DNA of 64,000 nt from Chitinolyticbacter meiyuanensis (GTDB lineage Bacteria; Pseudomonadota; Gammaproteobacteria; Burkholderiales; Chitinibacteraceae). Made by a program: the position numbers and the translations under genes. Below are positions 24,157 through 33,584 of this stretch, piece by piece. The stretch spans positions 655,513 through 719,512 of the forward strand of contig NZ_CP041335.1 in NCBI RefSeq assembly GCF_008033135.1, written 5' to 3'. The notes under the pieces were generated by a model. The model was not told where the DNA came from. It did not search any database and saw nothing but the letters and a program-made list of their open reading frames with translations. Each line of letters starts with the position of its first letter. The stretch's first letter is position 1.

Positions 24157-24966
24157 ATGGAACAGGTTCTCTTCATCGTCTGGCGCGAAAGCGTCGAGGC
24201 GCTCTTGGTCGTCGGCATCCTCTATGCCTGGCTGCGCGCCAATCCGGCCGGTCGGCCGGGGCTGCGCTACCTGTGGGGGGGCGTCGCGGCGGGTCTGGCG
24301 CTGTCAGGCGTGCTGGCGCTGTTGATCCTCGGCGTGGCCACCTTTTTGTCGGACGATGGCCAGCAGTATTTCCAGGCCGGCATGAGCCTGGTTGCTGCGG
24401 CGCTGATCGTGCAGATGGTGTACTGGATGCGCCGCCACGGCCGCACGCTCAAGCGCGAGCTCGAATCCGGGCTGGCGTATAACGTGGCGCGGGCCAACTG
24501 GTGGAGGCTGTTCCTGCTGGTGACCATTGCCGTGGCGCGCGAAGGCAGCGAGACCGTGGTGTTCCTCTACGGCACCATCGCCACCGCGCAGGGCGGCGAG
24601 CTGCTGCACTATGCCATGGCCGGCACCGTGGGCCTTGCGGCCGCGTTCGGCACGTTCTGGCTGCTGCAGCTCTCAAGCCGCTTTGTCACCTGGCGGCTGT
24701 TCTTCCGCGTGACCGAGGTATTGCTGCTGCTGCTGGCGGGCTCGCTCTTGGTTGGCGGGTTGGAGAAGCTGGTGTCCATCGGCACGCTGCCGGGCTTGGT
24801 CGATCCGCTGTGGAACAGCTCGGCGTTGCTCGACGACAGTGGCGGCCTTGGTAAGCTGTTGGCTGATTTCGCCGGCTACCGCGCGCAACCGGCGCTGTCG
24901 GTGCTGCTGGCCTGGCTGGTGTTCTGGGCCGCATCGGTGTCGCTGCTGCGGCGCGCGGCGCGCTGA
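24157..24966 (+). CDS. ftrC: FTR1-family iron permease (FtrC)
   Basis: FtrC is the inner-membrane iron permease of the operon, homologous to yeast Ftr1p. The 269-residue protein has seven predicted membrane segments and both required REXXE iron motifs: RESVE at residues 10-14 and REGSE at 128-132. Its start at 24157 follows ftrB by 18 bases and its stop lies one base before the ftrD start codon. Length and motif spacing are normal, so the permease should be functional. Confidence 0.95.
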   Translation: MEQVLFIVWRESVEALLVVGILYAWLRANPAGRPGLRYLWGGVAAGLALSGVLALLILGVATFLSDDGQQYFQAGMSLVAAALIVQMVYWMRRHGRTLKRELESGLAYNVARANWWRLFLLVTIAVAREGSETVVFLYGTIATAQGGELLHYAMAGTVGLAAAFGTFWLLQLSSRFVTWRLFFRVTEVLLLLLAGSLLVGGLEKLVSIGTLPGLVDPLWNSSALLDDSGGLGKLLADFAGYRAQPALSVLLAWLVFWAASVSLLRRAAR

Positions 24967-24967
24967 C

Positions 24968-26335
24968 ATGACGGCGCTGTCCCACGCCACGTTCGCCTTC
25001 GGCGACTTCCTGCGCCGGCACCAGCGTGCGCTGCGCCGGCTGCAATGGGGCGTGGTGCTGGTCTATGTCGCGCTGATCGTGGTGCCGGTGTTCCTGCCGC
25101 TGCCCGATGAGCACGCGCGGGTGTTCAACCACCTGACGGTGGCGGCGCAGTTCGCGTTCTGGGGCATCTGGTGGCCGTTCGTGCTGGTGTCGATGCCACT
25201 CTTGGGCCGCGCCTGGTGCGGCTGGCTGTGCCCGGAGGGCATGCTCACCGAGTGGGCCAGCGAGCGCGGCCGTGGGCGGCCGATCCCGCGCTGGGTGCGC
25301 TGGGGCGGCTGGCCGCTGGTGGCGTTCGCGCTGACCACCATCTACGGCCAACTGGTCAGCGTCTATCAATACCCGCTCGCGGTGCTGCTGGTGCTGGGCG
25401 GCTCCACCGCCGGGGCCATTGCCGTCGGCTTCTGGTATGGCCGCAGCAAACGGGTGTGGTGTCGCTACCTGTGCCCGGTGAATGGCGTGTTCACCGTGCT
25501 CGCCAAGCTCGCGCCATGGCGCTACCGCGTCGATGAGCAGCAGTGGCGTCGACACGGCAACGCCCGGGTGATCCCGGTGAACTGCGCGCCGCTGCTGCCA
25601 CTGCGGCATATGCAGGGCGCCGGTGATTGCCATATGTGCGGCCGCTGCAGCGGCCATCGCGACGCCATCGCGCTGGTTGCCCGCAGCCCGGAGCAGGAAA
25701 TCGTCGAGGTCGCTGCCGGCGATCACTGGCAGACCGCGCTGATCGTGTTCGGCATGATGGGCCTCGCCGTCGGCGCCTTCCTGTGGAGCGCCAGCCCGTG
25801 GTTCGTCACCGCCAAGCAGTGGATCGCCACTTGGCTGATCGAGCGCGACATCTACTGGCCGCTGAACGACAACGCCCCCTGGTGGCTGCTCACCCATTAC
25901 CCCGAAGTCGCCGACAGCTTCTCCTGGCTCGATGGCGCGCTCATCGTCGGCTTCATCGCGGCAAGCGCTGCAGCCATCGGTGGTGCGCTGCTGGCCGCGC
26001 TGTGGCTGGCGGACCGGCTGTTGCCCGGACGCGATGCGCTGAGCCTGCACCGGCTGGCACAGGGGCTGATCCCGGCTGCCGGCTGTGGCGTGTTCCTGGG
26101 GCTGTCGGCCACGACGATCACGCTGCTCAAGCACGAGGCGGTACCGGTCGGCTGGGCCAACGACGCGCGCTTCGCACTGCTGGCGCTGGCGCTGGCGTGG
26201 TCACTGCGGCTGCTGTGGCGCATTGCCGGGCAACGCGGCGCGTCGATGGCGCGGCGTGGTGTGGCCATGCTGCCGTTGCTGGCCGGGCTCGCGCCGTTTG
26301 CCGCGGCGTGGTGGTTGTTGTTCGTCGCCTGGTAA
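24968..26335 (+). CDS. ftrD: Membrane polyferredoxin (FtrD)
   Basis: FtrD is thought to feed or remove electrons during ferrous iron uptake, coupling FtrAB to the respiratory pool. The 455-residue protein has about seven membrane segments and Cys-rich NapH/CcoG-like motifs: AWCGWLCPEGML, VWCRYLCPVNGVF and DCHMCGRCSGHRDA. These motifs should hold two [4Fe-4S] clusters. The gene order ftrA-ftrB-ftrC-ftrD with tight spacing is exactly that of the described system, which supports the symbol. Confidence 0.92.
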   Translation: MTALSHATFAFGDFLRRHQRALRRLQWGVVLVYVALIVVPVFLPLPDEHARVFNHLTVAAQFAFWGIWWPFVLVSMPLLGRAWCGWLCPEGMLTEWASERGRGRPIPRWVRWGGWPLVAFALTTIYGQLVSVYQYPLAVLLVLGGSTAGAIAVGFWYGRSKRVWCRYLCPVNGVFTVLAKLAPWRYRVDEQQWRRHGNARVIPVNCAPLLPLRHMQGAGDCHMCGRCSGHRDAIALVARSPEQEIVEVAAGDHWQTALIVFGMMGLAVGAFLWSASPWFVTAKQWIATWLIERDIYWPLNDNAPWWLLTHYPEVADSFSWLDGALIVGFIAASAAAIGGALLAALWLADRLLPGRDALSLHRLAQGLIPAAGCGVFLGLSATTITLLKHEAVPVGWANDARFALLALALAWSLRLLWRIAGQRGASMARRGVAMLPLLAGLAPFAAAWWLLFVAW

Positions 26336-26399
26336 CCCGGGATGAATTCGCCCGGCCGCGGCTGTCGGGTTTGCCGCGGGTTCGGGGCGCGGATAGAAT

Positions 26400-26414
26400 A
26401 TCTAAAATACAGAT
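26400..26414. promoter_or_regulatory. LysR-type T-N11-A site
   Basis: ATC-TAAAATACA-GAT fits the LysR consensus ATC-N9-GAT with T-N11-A and lies 41 bases before the LysR gene start. This position suits autoregulation. A small inverted repeat CATCCC-TTATCG-GGGATG follows between the site and the start codon. Confidence 0.5.
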
Positions 26415-26454
26415 TCTTTCCGCATCCCTTATCGGGGATGGCAATATATCCGAC

Positions 26455-27381
26455 ATGAGATACACGCTGCGCCAGTTGGAAATCTTCGTCACCGTGGGAC
26501 GGCTCGAGAACGTCTCGAGTGCTGCGCGCGAGCTCAATCTGTCGCAATCGGCCACCAGCACCGCACTTGGCGAGTTCGAGCGCCAGTTCAACGTGCAGCT
26601 GTTCGACCGCGTCGGCAAGACGCTGCAGCTCAACACGCTGGGCCGCCGGCTGTTGCCGCGTGCCTCCGCGCTGATCGATCAGGCGCGCGAAGTGGAAACG
26701 CTGCTGGAGGGGCGCGAGGGCTTCGGCAAGCTGCATATCGGCGCCACGCTGACCATCGGCAACTACCTCGCCACCATCCTGATCTCGCAGTTCATGCAGC
26801 GCCACCCGGAAAGCCGGGTGAAGCTCGACGTGCACAACACCGCCACCATCGTGCAGAACCTCGCCGACTACAGCATCGACCTGGGGTTGATCGAGGGTGA
26901 GACCCACCACCCAGAGCTGGAAGTGCAGCCCTGGGTGGCCGACGAGCTGGTGGTGTTCGCGGCGCCCGGACACCCGCTGGCGCGGGCCGGCCGGGCCTCG
27001 ATCGCCGCGCTGCTGGCCGAGCCGTGGATCCTGCGCGAGCACGGTTCGGGCACGCGCGAAACCTTCGACCAGGCGCTGCGCAACCAGCACAACGGCCTCA
27101 ATATCCGGCTGGAGCTGGAGCACACCGAGGCGATCAAGCGCGCGGTGGAGTCCGGCCTTGGCATCGGCTGCATCTCGCGGCTGGCGCTGCGCGAGGATTT
27201 CCAGCGCGGCAACCTCGCGCCGATCGAGGTACCGGAGCTCGACCTGCGCCGGCAGTTCCGCTTTGTCTGGCACAAGCAGAAATACCAGAGCCCCGGCATG
27301 CGTGAGTTCGTCGCGCTGTGCCGCGCCATGACTGAGGACGTGCGCCGCAGCGACGAGATCCGCCTGCCGGCCCTGGCCTGA
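26455..27381 (+). CDS. LysR-type regulator, YeiE-like
   Basis: The 308-residue regulator starts MRYTLRQLEIFVTVGRLENV with a LysR winged helix (SSAARELNLSQSATSTALGE). Its effector domain contains LFDRVGKTLQLNTLGRRLLP, EGETHHPELEVQPWVADELV and WILREHGSGTRETFDQAL, a pattern shared with the CysB/YeiE branch. E. coli YeiE controls iron and sulfite-related genes, so control of the preceding ftr operon or of sulfur genes is possible but not shown. It starts at an ATG at 26455, about 120 bases after ftrD on the same strand. A canonical T-N11-A box lies in its own leader. Confidence 0.85.
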   Translation: MRYTLRQLEIFVTVGRLENVSSAARELNLSQSATSTALGEFERQFNVQLFDRVGKTLQLNTLGRRLLPRASALIDQAREVETLLEGREGFGKLHIGATLTIGNYLATILISQFMQRHPESRVKLDVHNTATIVQNLADYSIDLGLIEGETHHPELEVQPWVADELVVFAAPGHPLARAGRASIAALLAEPWILREHGSGTRETFDQALRNQHNGLNIRLELEHTEAIKRAVESGLGIGCISRLALREDFQRGNLAPIEVPELDLRRQFRFVWHKQKYQSPGMREFVALCRAMTEDVRRSDEIRLPALA

Positions 27382-27504
27382 ACACCGCGTCCGGCGGTCG
27401 TTTTCCCGTTTGACCTCGCGCAGTTTTTCCGGCCCCGCCGCTGACCTGGGCCATGCCGCCCGTTAGAATGGCGGACTATCCAGATTGAATGCCAAGGGTG
27501 TGTG

Positions 27505-29154
27505 ATGGAACGCGATGTGATGCAGTATGACCTCCTGATCGTCGGCGCAGGGCCGGCCGGCCTGTCAGCCGCGATCCGCGCCAAACAGCTGGCGGGCGAG
27601 CGTGGCCAGGAAGTGAGCGTCTGCGTGCTGGAGAAGGGCGCCGAGGTCGGCGCGCACATCCTTTCGGGGGCAGTGATCGATCCCATCGCGCTCAATGAGC
27701 TGATCCCGGACTGGCAGGCCCGCCGTGCGCCGCTGCACACCGCCGTCACCGACGACGAATTCCTCGTCCTTGACGAGGACCAGTCGTACGGCCTGCCGAG
27801 CTGGGGCCTGCCGCCGATGCTGCGCAACCACGGCACCTACATCGCCAGCCTGGGCGACACCTGTAAGTGGCTGGCCGCCGAGGCCGAGGCGCTGGGCGTC
27901 GAGATCTACGCCGGTTTCGCCGCCGCGCAGGTGCTGTTCGACGACGCCGGCCGCGTGGCCGGCGTGATCACCGGCGACATGGGGCGTGACGCACAGGGCA
28001 AGGAAACCACGCAATTCGCGCTGGGCATGGAAATCCGCGCCGCCTACACGCTGTTCGGCGAAGGCGTGCGCGGCTCGCTCACCCGCCAACTCGAGGAAAA
28101 GCTCGGCCTGCGCGCCGAATCGGGCCCGCAGAAGCACGGCATCGGCATCAAGGAAGTGTGGCGCATTCCGGCGGACCAGCATCGGCCGGGCCTGGTGCAG
28201 CACACGCTGGGCTGGCCGCTCGACAACCGCACCGGCGGCGGCTCCTTCATCTATCACTATGGCGAGCAATTGCTGGCCATCGGCTTCGTCGTCCATCTCG
28301 ACTATGCCAACCCGCACCTGTCGCCGTTCGACGAGTTCCAGCGCTTCAAGACCCATCCGGCCATCCGCAAGCTGCTGGCAGGTGGCGAGCGACTGTCGTA
28401 TGGCGCACGCGCCATCAGCGAGGGTGGTATCCAGGCCTGGCCGAAGTTCGTGTTCCCTGGTGGCGCACTGATCGGCTGTGCGGCCGGCATGGTGAATGTG
28501 CCGCGGATCAAGGGCACGCACAACGCGATGAAGTCCGGCATGCTGGCGGCCGAATCGGCCGTCGCCGCGCTGGCGGCCGGTCGTGCACAGGACGAGCTCG
28601 CCGACTATCCGGCGGCGCTGCATGCGTCGTGGGTGGGCAAGGAGCTCGACATGGTGCGCAACATCAAGCCCATGCTGTCGCGGCTTGGCACCTTCGGCGG
28701 CATGGCCGCGGCCGGCGCCGAGCTGTGGCTGGGCGCGGCCGGCATCCGCCTGCCGTGGACGCTCAAGCACCGCAAGGCCGACCACGAGAGCCTCAAGCCC
28801 GCCGCCGAGATGCCGAGGATCGCCTATCCGAAGCCGGATAACGTGGTCAGCTTCGATCGCATGAGCTCGGTAGCACTGTCCAACCTCGCGCACGACACCA
28901 ACCAGCCGGTGCACCTCACGTTGAAGGATGCCAGCGTGCCGGTGGCATACAACCTGCCACGGTTCGATGCGCCCGAGCAGCGTTATTGCCCGGCCGGCGT
29001 CTACGAGATCCTCGCCGATGCGAACGGCACGCGGCTGCAGATCAATGCGCAGAACTGCGTGCATTGCAAGACCTGCGACATCAAGGACCCGACCCAGAAT
29101 ATCGTCTGGGTCACACCTGAGGGTGGCAGCGGCCCGGTATATACCGCTATGTAA
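27505..29154 (+). CDS. Electron transfer flavoprotein-ubiquinone oxidoreductase
   Basis: ETF-QO passes electrons from reduced ETF to ubiquinone in the inner membrane. The 549-residue protein has an FAD motif (YDLLIVGAGPAGLSAAIRAK) and the conserved GAEVGAHILSGAVIDP. The ubiquinone/membrane-contact region follows (ISEGGIQAWPKFVFPGGALI). A C-terminal [4Fe-4S] ferredoxin domain has Cys in RYCPAGVYE and the cluster CVHCKTCDIKDPTQNI. Start choice lies between the ATG at 27505 and a second one five codons later (MQYDLL); a GTG one codon upstream is less likely. Its partners EtfBA are encoded 4.5 kb away on the other strand. Confidence 0.95.
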   Translation: MERDVMQYDLLIVGAGPAGLSAAIRAKQLAGERGQEVSVCVLEKGAEVGAHILSGAVIDPIALNELIPDWQARRAPLHTAVTDDEFLVLDEDQSYGLPSWGLPPMLRNHGTYIASLGDTCKWLAAEAEALGVEIYAGFAAAQVLFDDAGRVAGVITGDMGRDAQGKETTQFALGMEIRAAYTLFGEGVRGSLTRQLEEKLGLRAESGPQKHGIGIKEVWRIPADQHRPGLVQHTLGWPLDNRTGGGSFIYHYGEQLLAIGFVVHLDYANPHLSPFDEFQRFKTHPAIRKLLAGGERLSYGARAISEGGIQAWPKFVFPGGALIGCAAGMVNVPRIKGTHNAMKSGMLAAESAVAALAAGRAQDELADYPAALHASWVGKELDMVRNIKPMLSRLGTFGGMAAAGAELWLGAAGIRLPWTLKHRKADHESLKPAAEMPRIAYPKPDNVVSFDRMSSVALSNLAHDTNQPVHLTLKDASVPVAYNLPRFDAPEQRYCPAGVYEILADANGTRLQINAQNCVHCKTCDIKDPTQNIVWVTPEGGSGPVYTAM

Positions 29155-29267
29155 GCGTTTTCAAGGCGTTGCGCGTGGCGACGGCCCGTGTACGCTTGGC
29201 GATTGTCGCTTGCAAAGCGCTGTCGTGATCTGCACTATCGCCGCAAAAGATCGCGCCAGTTCGTTGC

Positions 29268-30815
29268 ATGACTTCCCGGTTTCAGCTTCCATCATCCCCA
29301 TCTGACCCGTCATCGTCGCCCGAGGACGTGCCACGCCCGCGCCTGGCGTCGGCCGACACCTCGCTCGATGCGCAGCTGGCACAGGCGGCGGCATTGGTCG
29401 CCAAGGGCCAGGCTGCGTCGGCGTTGCCGACCCTGCGTCGCTTGCTGAGTGCTGCCCGCCGCCGCGACGCCGCCAGTGGCATGCGCACGCTGCTGTTGAT
29501 CGGCCGCGCCCATGCGGTGCTGGGGGCGTGGAACGAGGCAATCGCCCACTGGGCCCGCGCACTGGAGCTGGCGCTGGCCGAGCAGGATCGCGATGCCTGC
29601 ATCGAGGGCTGGTTGTCGCTCGGCGAGCTCTACCTGGAACACGACGATGCCGCGCATGGCTACGAATGCATCGAGCTCGCCTGTAGCCTGGCGCAGGGCA
29701 CGCCAGCGGCGATGCGCGCGCATATCGACCTGGCCGCCGCACTGATCGCATTGGGTGACCCTGACCTTGCCCGCGCCGCGCTCGACGTGGCCCGTGATGC
29801 GCTGGTCGCCGACCAGCCCGGCCTGCGGGCCCGGCTGCAGCAGCTCTATGGCACGCTGGCTGAAGCCACCGGTGACCTCGCTGCCGCCCGTCGCCATGTC
29901 GAATCGGCGCTGGCGCTGCAGGTCGAGGCGCGCAGCACGGCCGGCCAAGCGCAATGCCAGCTGGCGCTGGGCCGGCTGGCGCTGGCCGCCGGTGAGGACG
30001 TGCCGGCCGAGCAGGCGCTGCTCGCGGCGCTGCGCTTGTCCGAGCAGCTCAGCGCGCCGCAACCGGGACGCGATGCCCACCTTGCGCTGTCCGGCCTCTA
30101 CGAGGGGCGGGGCGATTACGTCGCGGCGACGCGCCACTATGCCGAGTATTACCAGCGCCAGCTGCGCATCGCCGGCCAGCGCCGCCGCAGTGCGGTATCG
30201 AACCAGCGGCTGGCGCATATCGAGATGCGGCTCAAGCTGCTTACCTCCGAGATCGAACTGTGGCAGCTGCGCGAGGAAAGCGATGCCGGCCGCGTGCGCA
30301 TGCGCGAGCTGCAGGAGGCTGCGTATCGCGATGCGCTTACCGGCGTCTACAACCGCCGTGCGCTGAACGAGCGGCTGCCCGAGCTGCTGGCGGAAGCGGA
30401 AAACCGCCAGCAGTCGCTGTCGCTGCTGTTGATCGATTTTGACCATTTCAAGCAGGTGAATGATCGTTACTCGCACGCCGTGGGCGATATGGTGCTGCGC
30501 GCCGGCGCCACGCTGTTCCGCGACGAGCGCCGCAGCGTCGACCTGCTGGCGCGCTATGGCGGCGAGGAGTTCGCGCTGCTGCTGCCCGGTGCCGACCTTG
30601 CCCGGGCGCGCGAGGCGGCCGAGCGGCTGCGCGAGCGGGTGGAGCATTTCCAGTGGTCGACGCTGGAGCCGGGCCTGACGGTAACGGTGAGCGTGGGCTG
30701 CGCCGAGCTGGGACCGGGCGACAGCGCCGACATCCTGTTCTCGCGCGCGGACCTCGCGCTCTACATGGCCAAGCGCAACGGCCGCAACCGCGTGTCGGTG
30801 GAGTCCGGCTTCTGA
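29268..30815 (+). CDS. TPR-containing diguanylate cyclase
   Basis: The 515-residue soluble protein has N-terminal MalT-like tetratricopeptide repeats (about 30-320) and a linking coiled coil (EMRLKLLTSEIELWQLREES). It ends in a GGDEF domain (about 345-510) with the active-site motif RYGGEEF near residue 430 and the metal-binding LLLIDFDHFKQVNDRY. An allosteric I-site RSVD stands five residues before GGEEF, so feedback by c-di-GMP is expected. Cyclase activity should be intact. Its stop overlaps the start of a TPR-only gene as TGATG, so the two proteins are made together. Confidence 0.93.
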   Translation: MTSRFQLPSSPSDPSSSPEDVPRPRLASADTSLDAQLAQAAALVAKGQAASALPTLRRLLSAARRRDAASGMRTLLLIGRAHAVLGAWNEAIAHWARALELALAEQDRDACIEGWLSLGELYLEHDDAAHGYECIELACSLAQGTPAAMRAHIDLAAALIALGDPDLARAALDVARDALVADQPGLRARLQQLYGTLAEATGDLAAARRHVESALALQVEARSTAGQAQCQLALGRLALAAGEDVPAEQALLAALRLSEQLSAPQPGRDAHLALSGLYEGRGDYVAATRHYAEYYQRQLRIAGQRRRSAVSNQRLAHIEMRLKLLTSEIELWQLREESDAGRVRMRELQEAAYRDALTGVYNRRALNERLPELLAEAENRQQSLSLLLIDFDHFKQVNDRYSHAVGDMVLRAGATLFRDERRSVDLLARYGGEEFALLLPGADLARAREAAERLRERVEHFQWSTLEPGLTVTVSVGCAELGPGDSADILFSRADLALYMAKRNGRNRVSVESGF

Positions 30816-31882
30816 TGCAGACCCCCGAACAGTTCCTTGCGGAGTTCGAACCGTTGGCTGCGGCAGCGCGCAATGGCTCGCCTGAGCGGCCCGAAGTAAT
30901 GGCCGACTGGCTGGCGCGCGCCAAGCGGCTGGGCGATGCGGTGACCATCGCCCGCGTCTATGTCACGCTGGGGCATGCGCACCAGCATGTCGGCGCCTTG
31001 CCACGGGCACAGGCCGCGTTCCGCGCGGCGATCCCGCTGTTCGACGAGGCGCGGCACGACCGCGACATGATCGAGGCCCAGCTGCAGCTCGGGCATGCGT
31101 ATTACGTGGCCGGCGCCTACCAGCGCGCACTCAGTGTGTGGCTGGACAGCCTGTCGCGGGTGCATGCGATGCACGACATCGAGAACGGCGCCCGCGTCTA
31201 CTTGGGCGTCGGCAAGGTGTATTACGCGATCGAGGACTATGCCACCGCGCTGGCCTATCACGAGTTCGCGCTCAAGCTCGCCGAGCCGCAGGGCGATCCG
31301 TACCTCAGTTGCGAAGTGCTGATCAATATCGCTGGCGACGCGTATCGCCAGCAGGTGTACGACCGTGCACTGGCGGCACTGAAGGAGGCTGGCGGCCTGC
31401 TGCGCGGCGCGGTGCGCAACCAGGTGTGGGAGGCCGAGGTGCGCAGCTACCACGGCCTGATCCACTATGCGCGCGGTGATTACCCGGCCGCGCGCACGGC
31501 GCTGGAGGGCGCGCTTGCCATCCATAGGCTGAACCAGAACCGTTGGGGGTTGGCCCATGTGCTGCTGGCGCTGGGCCGCACGCTGTTGCGGCTCGATCAG
31601 CACGACGAGGCTGAGGCCGCATTGCAGGAGGCGATGCAGCTGGCCGGCGATGCCGGGATGACCACGGTGCAGCGCGACGCGGCGGACCTGCTGGCCGACT
31701 TGGCGCTGCGGCGCAACGATCACCGGGCCGCGCTCGCGGCCTACAAGCATCTGGCTGCGTTGGCCTGCCCGGACGATGGCAGCGCGATGTCGCTGCGCAC
31801 TGGTGCGGCGGTGGCCGAGCGGCTGCGCCGCGCCATGCTGCAGACCCGCATCGAGCAGACGCGATTGCGGCTGGGCGCATGA
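30815..31882 (+). CDS. TPR-repeat protein coupled to the cyclase
   Basis: The 355-residue product consists of MalT-like TPR repeats throughout (VTLGHAHQHVGALPRAQAAF, LGVGKVYYAIEDYATALAYH, LLALGRTLLRLDQHDEAEAA). It has no signal peptide or catalytic domain. It looks like the sensory half of the upstream cyclase without its GGDEF domain, and is translated by TGATG coupling. A role as partner or decoy of the cyclase is inferred from this arrangement; no ligand is known. A strong terminator follows at once. Confidence 0.85.
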   Translation: MQTPEQFLAEFEPLAAAARNGSPERPEVMADWLARAKRLGDAVTIARVYVTLGHAHQHVGALPRAQAAFRAAIPLFDEARHDRDMIEAQLQLGHAYYVAGAYQRALSVWLDSLSRVHAMHDIENGARVYLGVGKVYYAIEDYATALAYHEFALKLAEPQGDPYLSCEVLINIAGDAYRQQVYDRALAALKEAGGLLRGAVRNQVWEAEVRSYHGLIHYARGDYPAARTALEGALAIHRLNQNRWGLAHVLLALGRTLLRLDQHDEAEAALQEAMQLAGDAGMTTVQRDAADLLADLALRRNDHRAALAAYKHLAALACPDDGSAMSLRTGAAVAERLRRAMLQTRIEQTRLRLGA

Positions 31883-31895
31883 AGCCCTGCCAACG

Positions 31896-31922
31896 AAAAA
31901 AGCCCGCGGACGCGGGCTTTTT
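31896..31922. terminator. Bidirectional rho-independent terminator
   Basis: The GC stem AGCCCGCG / CGCGGGCT is flanked by AAAAAA and TTTTT, between two convergent genes ending at 31882 (plus) and 31938 (minus). It can serve both. Confidence 0.9.
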
Positions 31923-31937
31923 CATCAGTGCGCTGAT

Positions 31938-32282
31938 TCAGGCTGCGAGCGGCGTTGCGTCGTACTGCGCTTCGCCGAAGGCCAGGATCGGGAAGAAGAT
32001 GAAGGGCAGAAACAACATGCCCAGTGCGAAACCGACACCGCGGCCGAAGTGCTTGGCGATATCGAAGATCAGCACGATGGTGATCAGGTTGAGGATGGGG
32101 ATCAGCGCCAGGATGATCCACCAGTCCGGGCGCTTGGCGATCTTCACCATCAGGTAGAGGTTGTAGATCGGCACCAGCGAGCCCCAGCCCGGCTGGCCGG
32201 CCTTGGTGAAGATTTTCCACATCGCGACGAAATAGAACGCCACAAACGCCAGCGTGAACAACATGCCCAGCAATCCCGCCAT
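31938..32282 (-). CDS. DUF5684-type small membrane protein
   Basis: The 114-residue protein has three to four predicted membrane segments (MAGLLGMLFTLAFVAFYFVA, DWWIILALIPILNLITIVLI, FALGMLFLPFIFFPILAFG). It carries the motif KAGQPGWGSLVPIYNLYLMVKIA, typical of DUF5684 proteins found near signal-peptidase or secretion genes. The function is not known. It ends at the shared terminator and is otherwise isolated. Confidence 0.82.
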   Translation of the reverse strand: MAGLLGMLFTLAFVAFYFVAMWKIFTKAGQPGWGSLVPIYNLYLMVKIAKRPDWWIILALIPILNLITIVLIFDIAKHFGRGVGFALGMLFLPFIFFPILAFGEAQYDATPLAA

Positions 32283-32512
32283 TTTCCTGCTCCCTGATCA
32301 TGTATTGGTCTGCGGGCGCCTGGGGCGTCCCGGCTGCCCGGCGGAAAGTGTATTTTCGTGCTCGGGCAAGCAAGGGGATATTGCAGGAAAGTTACCAGAA
32401 AGCAAAATAATGCCATCGGCGTGCAGCAGCGCTGCAACAGCGGATGGCGGTGCGTCAGAAGCAAGCAGCCCGGCGTGGGGTCGGGCTGCTTGGCATGGCG
32501 AGCGGCTGGGGC

Positions 32513-33553
32513 TTACGCGCCGTAGACGCGGGCCTCGCGTGGAGTCAGCCAGACAGCGTCGCCCACCGCCCAGCGCTCGCCCTGGTAGCGCTCGCGGGTG
32601 AGTTCCACTTCCAGCGCCTCGTGCGCATCGGTCTTCACTTCCAGTCGCACCGTCGCACCCAACAGGCGCACATGGGTGACGACGCCGGCGAGCGCATCGC
32701 TGCTGGCGCTGCGGGCAAGATCGATTTCGTGGGGGCGCACATAGATCACCGCCTTGTCGCCGGCTTCGGGCGCGGCGAAGCGGGTGCCGCCGACTTCGGC
32801 CCAGCCATCGTGCACGCGGGAATGGAACAGGTTCACGTCGCCAAGGAACTGGTAGACGAAGGGCGAGGCCGGTGCGTCGTAGACTTCCGCTGGCGTACCC
32901 GATTGCTCGATCTGGCCCTTGTTCATCACTACCACCCGGTCGGCCACTTCCAGCGCCTCTTCCTGGTCGTGGGTGACGAACACCGAGGTGATGTGCATCT
33001 CGTCGTGCAGCCGGCGCAACCAGCGGCGCAGCTCCTTGCGCACCTTGGTGTCGAGTGCGCCAAAGGGCTCATCGAGCAGCAGCACGCGCGGCTCCACTGC
33101 CAGCGCGCGGGCCAGGGCGATGCGCTGGCGCTGGCCACCGGAGAGCTGGGCCGGATAGCGGTCGGCCAGCCAGTCGAGCTGCACCAGATCCAGGAGCTCG
33201 TGCACCTTTTTCTTGATCGCTTCCTCGCTTGGCCGGGTCTTCTTCGGCCGCACGCGCAGGCCGAAGGCCACGTTCTCGAACACGGTCATATGGCGGAACA
33301 GCGCGTAGTGCTGGAACACGAAGCCGACCTGGCGCTCGCGCACGTGAGTGTCGGTGGCGTCCTCGCCGTGGAACAGGATCTGGCCGGCATCCGGCGTTTC
33401 CAGCCCGGCGATCACGCGCAACAGCGTGGTCTTGCCGCAGCCGGAGGGGCCGAGCAGGGCCAGGAGTTCGCCGCTTCGGATGTCGAGGTTGATGTCGTTC
33501 AGCGCCTGGAACTGGCCGAAGCGCTTGCTGATGTTCTTGATTTCGATGCTCAT
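32513..33553 (-). CDS. cysA: Sulfate/thiosulfate ABC transporter ATP-binding protein CysA
   Basis: CysA powers sulfate and thiosulfate import. The 346-residue protein has a Walker A ([18 protein letters not shown]), Q-loop ([16 protein letters not shown]), signature ([16 protein letters not shown]), Walker B ([12 protein letters not shown]) and switch His ([14 protein letters not shown]). A C-terminal TOBE-like regulatory region (about 240-346) follows. It is the last gene of sbp-cysT-cysW-cysA, 31 bases after cysW. A hairpin (stem AAGCAGCCCG, 32463-32491) lies after the stop but has no T-run. Confidence 0.96.
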   Translation of the reverse strand: MSIEIKNISKRFGQFQALNDINLDIRSGELLALLGPSGCGKTTLLRVIAGLETPDAGQILFHGEDATDTHVRERQVGFVFQHYALFRHMTVFENVAFGLRVRPKKTRPSEEAIKKKVHELLDLVQLDWLADRYPAQLSGGQRQRIALARALAVEPRVLLLDEPFGALDTKVRKELRRWLRRLHDEMHITSVFVTHDQEEALEVADRVVVMNKGQIEQSGTPAEVYDAPASPFVYQFLGDVNLFHSRVHDGWAEVGGTRFAAPEAGDKAVIYVRPHEIDLARSASSDALAGVVTHVRLLGATVRLEVKTDAHEALEVELTRERYQGERWAVGDAVWLTPREARVYGA

Positions 33554-33584
33554 GATCTTTTTGTCCGATAAGGGGCGCGTACGC

